Source of the DNA: Xenorhabdus ehlersii
GTDB taxonomy: Bacteria > Pseudomonadota > Gammaproteobacteria > Enterobacterales > Enterobacteriaceae
Reading direction: 5' to 3'
Assembly (NCBI RefSeq): GCF_003610465.1
Contig: NZ_RAQI01000001.1
Span: 310,001 to 374,000, forward strand
Length of the DNA: 64,000 bases
Made by a program: the position numbers and the translations under genes. Below are positions 57,589 to 64,000 of this stretch, piece after piece. The notes beneath the pieces are model-generated. The model was not told the DNA's origin and did not search any database. It worked only from the letters and a program-made list of their open reading frames with translations. Position 1 is the stretch's first letter. Each line of letters begins with the position of its first letter.

Positions 57589-58359
57589 ATGCTTATTGAT
57601 ACACATTGCCATTTTGATTTCCCTCCTTTTGTTGGTGATGAAATAGCGAGCCTGCAACAAGCCAGACAAATGGGCGTGGAAAAAATTATCGTTCCCACAA
57701 TAAGTCAAACAAATTTCCAGAGAGTTTCTGCGTTGGCTGAGGCTTATTCTCCGATTTATGCCGCATTTGGTTTACATCCACTCTATATTGCTGAACACCA
57801 AGAGGTTCATTTGGATGAGTTGGAGCAAAAACTACAGGAAAAAGAGGCCAAATGCGTGGCGGTAGGTGAAATCGGTCTTGACCTTTATATGCCAGAGCCG
57901 CAGTTTGAAAAGCAGAAAAGCATGTTAGAAGCACAGCTAAAACTCGCGAAACAATATGAGCTACCTGTGATCCTCCATTCCAGAAAAAGCCATGATCAAT
58001 TGGCGGCAATCTTGAGAAAACACAAGTTACCACGAGCAGGGGTTATTCATGGTTTTGCGGGGAGTTTATCCCAGGCTCAAGTCTTTATTCGCCAGGGGTT
58101 TTACATTGGTGTCGGGGGGACAATTACCTATGACAGAGCGCAAAAAACACGTAACACCATTTCACAATTGCCCCTGTCATCTTTGGTATTGGAAACAGAT
58201 GCACCTGATATGCCGTTATCTGGGTTTCAGGGGCAGCCAAATCGACCAGAGAGAGTTGCACAGGTTTTCTCTGCATTGTGTGAGTTGCGGCGAGAGCCGT
58301 CAGATGAAATTGCCAATCAAATTTACCAAAATAGTATGGCCCTATTTGCATTGAGTTGA
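57589..58359 (+). CDS. yjjV: TatD-family metal-dependent hydrolase YjjV
   Basis: 256 residues of the TatD DNase family: first metal motif DTHCHFD at 4-10, GEIGLDLY near 94, HSRKSH near 130, IHGFAGS near 155 and the final LETDAPDMP near 203. Probable 3'-5' nuclease or D-aminoacyl-type hydrolase. Abuts yjjU without a gap. Confidence 0.92.
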   Translation: MLIDTHCHFDFPPFVGDEIASLQQARQMGVEKIIVPTISQTNFQRVSALAEAYSPIYAAFGLHPLYIAEHQEVHLDELEQKLQEKEAKCVAVGEIGLDLYMPEPQFEKQKSMLEAQLKLAKQYELPVILHSRKSHDQLAAILRKHKLPRAGVIHGFAGSLSQAQVFIRQGFYIGVGGTITYDRAQKTRNTISQLPLSSLVLETDAPDMPLSGFQGQPNRPERVAQVFSALCELRREPSDEIANQIYQNSMALFALS

Positions 58360-58466
58360 CTTATAACATATTAATAATGCTTAACTTGTATTTCTTGCCT
58401 GTTTATCCTGTTTTTCACCTTTTCCTCCGTTAAATTATCTAATCTCACCGAAATTAGATGGATTTA

Positions 58467-58482
58467 TGTGATGTATATCTCA
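58467..58482. promoter_or_regulatory. CRP-like site upstream of the nucleoside transporter
   Basis: TGTGATGTATATCTCA matches the TGTGA-N6-TCACA consensus with one mismatch. A TATAAT (58555-58560) lies further downstream. CRP control is expected for nucleoside uptake genes. Confidence 0.5.
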
Positions 58483-58643
58483 TTTTTCATTTTTATATTG
58501 CTTTTTGCGACATTAATTTGTGATGTTAGTTGCTTGTTCTTTTTTAGTCCTAGGTATAATCGGCCCACACACAATGTCAGTAGAATCTTATGGAATAACT
58601 GACATATTTTCTTATTATTTTTTAGTGAACAGGGATTCTTCCA

Positions 58644-59921
58644 ATGCAACTCCTTATGAGCCTGGTCGGGATGGTAGTGCTGATTTTTATCGCGGTACTC
58701 TTTTCCAGTAATTATCGAGCCATTAAAATCCGCACTGTCCTGGGCGCCTTTCTGATTCAGGTTGCCGTTGGGGCATTTGTACTGTACGTACCAGCCGGTA
58801 AAGACATTTTGGAGGCAATATCCTCAGGTGTTTCCAATGTGATTGGATACGGACAAAAAGGAACAGATTTTATTTTTGGCGGCCTGGTGTCCGACAAAAT
58901 GTTTGAATTGTTCGGCGGCGGCGGTTTTGTTTTTGCTCTGCGTGTCCTGCCAGTCATTGTTTTCTTCTCATCTCTCATTGCGGTGTTGTATTACATGGGC
59001 ATTATGCAGCTCATCATCAAAATATTGGGTGGTGGATTGCAGAAATTATTGGGAACCTCACGGACTGAATCTTTGTCTGCAACGGCGAATATTTTCGTAG
59101 GTCAAACCGAAGCTCCTTTGGTTGTACGTCCGTACATTTCGACCATGACCCAGTCTGAATTGTTCGCTGTGATGTGTGGTGGATTGGCTTCTGTTGCCGG
59201 CTCTGTACTAGCGGGCTATGCATCTATGGGTGTTCCATTGGAATACCTGATTGCGGCCTCATTTATGGCAGCACCAGGTGGTTTGCTGTTTGCAAAATTG
59301 CTGGTGCCGGAAACAGAAAAAACTCGCGATACTGATGATGCGATGTCGTTGGTTGCGGCGGAAGATCGTCCTGCAAATATTATTGATGCTGCGGCATCGG
59401 GTGCAGCATCCGGTATGCAGTTAGCTTTGAATGTCGGTGCCATGCTGTTGGCGTTCACCGCATTGATTGCTTTGCTGAACGGTATCTTAGGCGGTATTGG
59501 CGGCTGGTTTGATTATCCTCAATTATCAATGGAATTGATTTTGGGTTGGGTTTTTGCACCAATCGCCTACCTGATCGGTATTCCGTGGAATGAGGCAACA
59601 ATTGCGGGTTCTTTCATCGGGCAGAAATTAGTTGTTAATGAATTCGTGGCATTTATGAGCTTTAGTGAATACCTGCAAGCAGATGATGTCGTCCAGGCTG
59701 CGGGTCTGCAAGTGCTTTCTGGTCATACTAAAGCTATTATCTCTTTTGCTCTGTGTGGTTTCGCTAACTTGTCTTCTGTTGCGATCCTTCTGGGCGGCTT
59801 AGGTGGTATGGCACCAAACCGTCGTGGTGATATTGCCCGTTACGGTTTGAAAGCCGTATTGGCGGGTTCACTCTCTAACTTGATGAGTGCAACAATTGCC
59901 GGATTCTTCCTCTCGTTGTAA
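58644..59921 (+). CDS. NupC/NupX-type concentrative nucleoside transporter
   Basis: 425 residues, polytopic inner-membrane protein of the CNT family, closest in my recollection to E. coli NupX/YeiM ([76 protein letters not shown]). Proton- or sodium-driven nucleoside import. It sits directly in front of deoC, so import and catabolism genes are clustered, which is not the case in E. coli. Confidence 0.9.
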   Translation: MQLLMSLVGMVVLIFIAVLFSSNYRAIKIRTVLGAFLIQVAVGAFVLYVPAGKDILEAISSGVSNVIGYGQKGTDFIFGGLVSDKMFELFGGGGFVFALRVLPVIVFFSSLIAVLYYMGIMQLIIKILGGGLQKLLGTSRTESLSATANIFVGQTEAPLVVRPYISTMTQSELFAVMCGGLASVAGSVLAGYASMGVPLEYLIAASFMAAPGGLLFAKLLVPETEKTRDTDDAMSLVAAEDRPANIIDAAASGAASGMQLALNVGAMLLAFTALIALLNGILGGIGGWFDYPQLSMELILGWVFAPIAYLIGIPWNEATIAGSFIGQKLVVNEFVAFMSFSEYLQADDVVQAAGLQVLSGHTKAIISFALCGFANLSSVAILLGGLGGMAPNRRGDIARYGLKAVLAGSLSNLMSATIAGFFLSL

Positions 59922-59947
59922 GACGCAGGAAGTCTATATCAAATTGA

Positions 59948-59973
59948 ATGCAGGTGAGATTTCTCACCTGCAT
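59948..59973 (+). terminator. Terminator between transporter and deoC
   Basis: Arms ATGCAGGTGAG (59948-59958) and CTCACCTGCAT (59963-59973), loop ATTT, then TTGTTTT. Suggests deoC has its own promoter or reads partly through. Confidence 0.8.
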
Positions 59974-60029
59974 TTGTTTTAAGTCTGTTGTCTGATTCAG
60001 TGACGATAATAATACCGTTGGAGAGTTTT

Positions 60030-60809
60030 ATGACCGATTTAACTGCCGCCGCTCAGCAGGCGCTGAGTTTGATGGATTTAACTACACTTAATGATGATGA
60101 TACAGATGAAAAAGTGGCAGCACTTTGTCGTCAGGCAAACAGCCCTGCCGGACAGACGGCAGCTATCTGTATCTACCCACGTTTTATCCCTTGGGCACGT
60201 AAAGTATTACGCGAACAGGGAACCCCTGATATTCGTATTGCCACGGTGACTAACTTCCCACATGGTAATGATGATATCGACATTGCATTGGCTGAAACTC
60301 GTGCTGCCATAGCTTATGGTGCTGATGAAGTGGATGTTGTTTTTCCTTATCGCGCCTTGATGGCCGGTAATGAGCAGATTGGTTTTGACTTGGTAACAGC
60401 CTGTAAAACGGCCTGTGCTGAATCAGGCGTCTGGCTAAAAGTCATCATTGAAACGGGGGAATTAAAAGAAGCGACTTTGATTCGCAAGGCATCTGAAATT
60501 TCCGTTAAAGCTGGAGCGGATTTCATCAAAACTTCAACCGGTAAGGTTCCTGTTAATGCGACGCTGGAAAGTGCTGAAATTATGCTGGGTGTGATCCGTG
60601 ATATGGGCGTAGGTGATAGCGTTGGTTTTAAACCGGCAGGCGGTGTACGTACTAGCGAAGAAGCGGCACAATATCTGGCGTTGGCAGAACGTATTATGGG
60701 AAACAAATGGGTTGATTCCCGTCATTTCCGTTTCGGTGCTTCCAGTTTGTTGGACAGTTTGTTGACTACTCTTGGACACCAGAGTCAAAAACAGAGTAGT
60801 GGTTATTGA
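60030..60809 (+). CDS. deoC: Deoxyribose-phosphate aldolase
   Basis: 259 residues from ATG 60030 (GGAGAG upstream), the length of E. coli DeoC. Splits 2-deoxyribose 5-phosphate into glyceraldehyde 3-phosphate and acetaldehyde. The Schiff-base lysine is in [10 protein letters not shown] near 167; the second lysine is in [10 protein letters not shown] near 201. First gene of the deoCABD cluster. Confidence 0.96.
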   Translation: MTDLTAAAQQALSLMDLTTLNDDDTDEKVAALCRQANSPAGQTAAICIYPRFIPWARKVLREQGTPDIRIATVTNFPHGNDDIDIALAETRAAIAYGADEVDVVFPYRALMAGNEQIGFDLVTACKTACAESGVWLKVIIETGELKEATLIRKASEISVKAGADFIKTSTGKVPVNATLESAEIMLGVIRDMGVGDSVGFKPAGGVRTSEEAAQYLALAERIMGNKWVDSRHFRFGASSLLDSLLTTLGHQSQKQSSGY

Positions 60810-60893
60810 GATCAATAATGACTCATTGCACACACGATAAGATAGTGTGTATTACTGCCATTCTTTTCAGATAATAATGATTGGGAGGTAGCT

Positions 60894-62249
60894 TTGTTTT
60901 TGGCACAGGAAATTATCCGCAAAAAACGTGATGGTCATCCATTGAATGAAGAAGAAATCCGCTTCTTTATTAACGGCGTCCGCGATAATACGGTTTCCGA
61001 AGGGCAGATTGCTGCACTGGCAATGACTATCTATTTCCATGACATGACGATGGATGAACGTGTCGCACTGACATTAGCGATGCGTGATTCTGGTACGGTT
61101 TTAGACTGGAAGAAATTGAATTTACCTGGCCCGATTGTCGATAAACACTCGACGGGCGGTGTGGGGGATGTCACTTCCCTGATGCTTGGCCCAATGGTGG
61201 CGGCTTGTGGGGGATATGTGCCGATGATATCGGGACGTGGCTTGGGACATACCGGAGGAACACTGGATAAATTAGAATCCATTCCCGGTTTTGACATTTT
61301 CCCTGATGGGTGCCGTTTCCGCGATATTATTCGCAATGTAGGTATTGCCATTATCGGACAGACAAATTCGCTGGCACCTGCGGATAAACGCTTTTATGCG
61401 ACGCGCGATATTACGGCGACCGTTGATTCTATCCCTTTGATTACCGCCTCTATCTTGGGTAAAAAATTAGCCGAAGGGCTGGATGCTTTAGTCATGGATG
61501 TGAAAGTGGGTTCTGGGGCATTTATGCCGACCTACGAACAATCGGAACGGCTGGCCGAAGCCATCGTTGAAGTCGCCAATGGTGCGGGATGTAAGACCAC
61601 GGTACTATTGACGGATATGAATCAAGTTTTGGCATCCAGCGCGGGTAATGCTTTGGAAGTGCGTGAAGCTGTCCAATTCCTGACGGGGGAATATCGTAAC
61701 CCCCGGTTACTTGAAGTCACCATGGCATTGTCTGCTGAAATGCTGGTGTCAGGTAATTTGGCTATTGATCGTGACGATGCATATCATAAGTTACAAGCAG
61801 CATTGGACAGTGGCAGGGCGGCGGAAACATTTGGTCGCATGGTGGCAGCGCAGAAAGGGCCTATTGATTTTGTTGAAAATTACACTCGTTACCTCCCGAC
61901 TGCGGACTTTGTCAAGCCAGTATTGGCTGGAGAGGTGTTAGCTGAACAGATGTTAGCGGGAAAAAATTGCATTGTTGCAGAAATGGATACCCGTGTCTTA
62001 GGAATGTCTGTTGTTGCATTGGGTGGAGGACGTCGTAAGGCGACAGATCCTATTAATTACAGTGTGGGGCTCAGTGATATCATTGCGCTAGGCACAAACG
62101 TGAATGCGGATACTCCTTTGGCAATGATTCATGCTAGCAGTGAGCATGACTGGCATGAAGCCGCAGAAGCAGTACGTAAGGCTCTTGTTTTTAAGGAAAG
62201 CGAGACACAAGCCACTACACCGATGGTTTATCGTTATATCCGTGGATAA
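60894..62249 (+). CDS. deoA: Thymidine phosphorylase
   Basis: 451 residues from TTG 60894, the same unusual start codon as E. coli deoA, with GGGAGG upstream. [20 protein letters not shown], the phosphate-binding [18 protein letters not shown] and [18 protein letters not shown] are conserved. Converts thymidine and phosphate to thymine and deoxyribose 1-phosphate. Confidence 0.96.
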   Translation: MFLAQEIIRKKRDGHPLNEEEIRFFINGVRDNTVSEGQIAALAMTIYFHDMTMDERVALTLAMRDSGTVLDWKKLNLPGPIVDKHSTGGVGDVTSLMLGPMVAACGGYVPMISGRGLGHTGGTLDKLESIPGFDIFPDGCRFRDIIRNVGIAIIGQTNSLAPADKRFYATRDITATVDSIPLITASILGKKLAEGLDALVMDVKVGSGAFMPTYEQSERLAEAIVEVANGAGCKTTVLLTDMNQVLASSAGNALEVREAVQFLTGEYRNPRLLEVTMALSAEMLVSGNLAIDRDDAYHKLQAALDSGRAAETFGRMVAAQKGPIDFVENYTRYLPTADFVKPVLAGEVLAEQMLAGKNCIVAEMDTRVLGMSVVALGGGRRKATDPINYSVGLSDIIALGTNVNADTPLAMIHASSEHDWHEAAEAVRKALVFKESETQATTPMVYRYIRG

Positions 62250-62326
62250 ACCATACAAGCATTGAAATTGATTTTAATAGCTGGCAGTTTCCGCATTGAT
62301 AGCGTGAATTGACGCAGGAGAAAATT

Positions 62327-63550
62327 ATGAAACGTACATTCATCATGGTATTGGATTCCTTTGGTATCGGTGCAACTGCTGATGCTGAAAAGTTTGGTGA
62401 CAAGGGATCTAATACTTTGGGTCATATAGCAGAACGCTGTGCCCGTGGTGAGGCTGATATTGGCCGTAAGGGACCACTACATTTGCCAAACCTGAGCCGT
62501 CTGGGATTGGGTAAGGCAGCAGAAGAGTCTTGCGGAACGTTCCCGATTGGTCTGGATAAAGATGCCGAAATTATTGGCGCTTATGGTTACGCGAGTGAGC
62601 TTTCTTCTGGTAAAGACACGCCGTCAGGACATTGGGAAATTGCCGGCGTTCCGGTTCTGTTTGACTGGGGTTATTTCCGTGATGAAGAAAACAGCTTTCC
62701 ACAGGAATTGCTGGATAAACTGGTCGAACGTGCAAATCTGCCTGGTTATCTGGGTAACTGTCACTCTTCCGGTACCGTTATTCTGGACAAGTTGGGTGAA
62801 GAGCACATGAAAACCGGTAAACCGATTTTCTATACTTCTGCGGATTCTGTTTTCCAGATTGCTTGCCATGAAGAGACATTTGGCCTGGATCGTCTGTATG
62901 AGCTGTGTGAAATCGCTCGTGAAGAGTTGAATATTGGCGAATATAACATTGGTCGCGTTATTGCCCGTCCATTTGTGGGGGATAAAGCCGGGAATTTCCA
63001 GCGTACTGGCAACCGTCATGATTTGGCCGTTGAGCCACCAGCCCCAACTGTCCTGAAAAAACTGGTTGATGAAAAGCAGGGAGAAGTGGTTTCCATTGGC
63101 AAAATTGCAGATATCTACGCGAATGTAGGGATCACCAAAAAGGTCAAGGCGACAGGCATTGATGCCCTGTTTGATGCTTCGCTGATTGAAATGGAGCAGG
63201 CGGGGGATAACACTATCGTATTTACCAACTTTGTTGATTTTGACTCTTCTTATGGCCACCGCCGTGATGTCGCCGGTTACGCGGCAGCACTGGAGCTGTT
63301 TGACCGTCGTTTGCCAGAAATGCTGAAATTGGTTAAAGAAGATGACATTCTGATCTTGACCGCTGACCATGGTTGTGACCCAACTTGGGCGGGAACAGAT
63401 CATACCCGTGAACATGTCCCGGTTCTGGTTTACGGACCTAAAGTTAAACCAGGTTCATTAGGACATCGTGAAACGTTCGCCGATATGGGTCAGACAGTAG
63501 CTAAATACTTCGATCTGACACCAATGGATTATGGTAAAGCGATGTTTTAA
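62327..63550 (+). CDS. deoB: Phosphopentomutase
   Basis: 407 residues from ATG 62327, as in E. coli. Alkaline-phosphatase-superfamily metal site: VLDSFGIG near 8-15, the phosphorylated Thr in [10 protein letters not shown] near 92, and ADHGCDPTW then TDHTREHVP near 345-360. Interconverts ribose or deoxyribose 1- and 5-phosphates. Confidence 0.97.
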   Translation: MKRTFIMVLDSFGIGATADAEKFGDKGSNTLGHIAERCARGEADIGRKGPLHLPNLSRLGLGKAAEESCGTFPIGLDKDAEIIGAYGYASELSSGKDTPSGHWEIAGVPVLFDWGYFRDEENSFPQELLDKLVERANLPGYLGNCHSSGTVILDKLGEEHMKTGKPIFYTSADSVFQIACHEETFGLDRLYELCEIAREELNIGEYNIGRVIARPFVGDKAGNFQRTGNRHDLAVEPPAPTVLKKLVDEKQGEVVSIGKIADIYANVGITKKVKATGIDALFDASLIEMEQAGDNTIVFTNFVDFDSSYGHRRDVAGYAAALELFDRRLPEMLKLVKEDDILILTADHGCDPTWAGTDHTREHVPVLVYGPKVKPGSLGHRETFADMGQTVAKYFDLTPMDYGKAMF

Positions 63551-63623
63551 GTTTTGGCGGAGACCTACAGGTCTCCCCATTTTCATCTATTTTGATACGT
63601 AATAAAAACAAGGAAATAAATTT

Positions 63624-64000
63624 ATGGCCACCCCACATATTAATGCTGAGATGGGCGATTTTGCTGATGTTGTTTTGATGCCTGGTGACCCACTGCGTGC
63701 AAAATACATTGCGGAAACTTTTCTGGAAGATGCTCGTCAGGTTAACAATGTTCGCGGTATGCTGGGTTTCACCGGTACTTACAAAGGCCGCCGCATCTCT
63801 GTGATGGGCCATGGAATGGGTATCCCATCTTGCTCTATCTATGCCAAAGAGCTGATCACTGAATTTGGTGTTAAAAAAATCATCCGTATCGGTTCCTGCG
63901 GTGCAGTCAGCAAAGACGTTAAAATCCGTGATGTTGTGATCGGTATGGGTGCATGTACTGATTCCAAAGTAAACCGCATGCGTTTTAAAGATCACGACTT
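63624..64000 (+). CDS. deoD: Purine nucleoside phosphorylase DeoD (N-terminal part)
   Basis: Open frame from ATG 63624 to the edge of the window, 125 residues visible of about 239. [20 protein letters not shown] then [31 protein letters not shown] and [18 protein letters not shown] are characteristic of hexameric DeoD. AAGGAAAT precedes the start. Completes deoCABD. Confidence 0.95.
   Translation, partial: MATPHINAEMGDFADVVLMPGDPLRAKYIAETFLEDARQVNNVRGMLGFTGTYKGRRISVMGHGMGIPSCSIYAKELITEFGVKKIIRIGSCGAVSKDVKIRDVVIGMGACTDSKVNRMRFKDHD

Noticed and set aside
62624..63415. 263-codon minus-strand frame opposite deoB
   Set aside because: deoB is unmistakable on the other strand and full length; the antisense frame has low-complexity composition.

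Overview
The window is a chromosomal segment of a gammaproteobacterium of the order Enterobacterales. The flanking order rimI - prfC - osmY - yjjU - yjjV - nucleoside transporter - deoC - deoA - deoB - deoD matches that order, and the moderate AT-richness and type I-E-like CRISPR repeat letters suggest the Xenorhabdus/Photorhabdus (Morganellaceae) branch. The genus is an inference. Between rimI and prfC sits one apparently near-complete lambdoid siphovirus prophage of about 53.5 kb (roughly 512 to 54080).

The prophage is integrated inside the 5' end of prfC (release factor RF3). The host's original first 22 codons remain stranded at 467-562. A 20-bp perfect direct repeat (512-531 and 54061-54080) marks the attachment cores. 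The prophage right end supplies a substitute start, first 15 or so codons and a likely promoter, so a full-length 529-residue PrfC is restored.

Layout. 762-2000: P4-type tyrosine integrase, with an AlpA/excisionase-like gene convergent to it. 2000-10000 (minus strand): left early operon with a Dam-type methylase, PAPS-reductase-like protein, SSB, Sak4-like RecA-fold annealing ATPase, ExoX-like exonuclease and many small proteins, several too short for routine calling. 10440-11800: immunity region with a short C2/CI-type repressor that lacks a peptidase domain, a Cro/YdaS-type protein, mirror-image pL and pR promoters built on a 17-bp operator, and matching boxA sites. 11990-19320: CII-like activator, possible OOP-like antisense RNA, lambda O-like initiator with an internal iteron origin, DnaB-type helicase, and a nin region (NinX-like, NinB, HNH, YbcO/DUF1364, RusA, NinH) ending in a Q-type antiterminator followed by pR' and tR'. 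20340-21790: lysis cassette (holin with an apparent frameshift, endolysin, Rz/Rz1) and an Acb2/Tad1-type cyclic-nucleotide sponge. 21840-25640: accessory block of mostly minus-strand genes, three of them behind copies of the same promoter cassette carrying a CRP-like box, a four-unit CRISPR-like hairpin array, and a HicAB toxin-antitoxin pair. 25780-36940: KilA-N protein, terminase, portal, MuF protein, protease/scaffold, capsid, neck and tail tube genes. 37000-39910: a P22 immI-like insert (Arc-like repressor, antirepressor N-terminal fragment, KilA-N antirepressor) plus two lipoproteins, wedged into the tail operon. 39970-53700: tape measure, lambda-type M-L-K-I-J tail tip genes and a tail fibre whose C-terminal half lies in a segment that looks invertible, with an alternative C-terminus in reverse orientation.

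How it works together (inference): the repressor holds pL and pR through shared operators. Because it lacks a RecA-cleavable domain, induction may depend on the antirepressor-like proteins. N-type and Q-type antitermination would then drive early and late transcription. Anti-defence and exclusion functions (Acb2, the CRISPR-like array, HicAB, lipoproteins) and fibre switching form the accessory layer. Downstream of the prophage the host deo operon runs off the right edge of the window.
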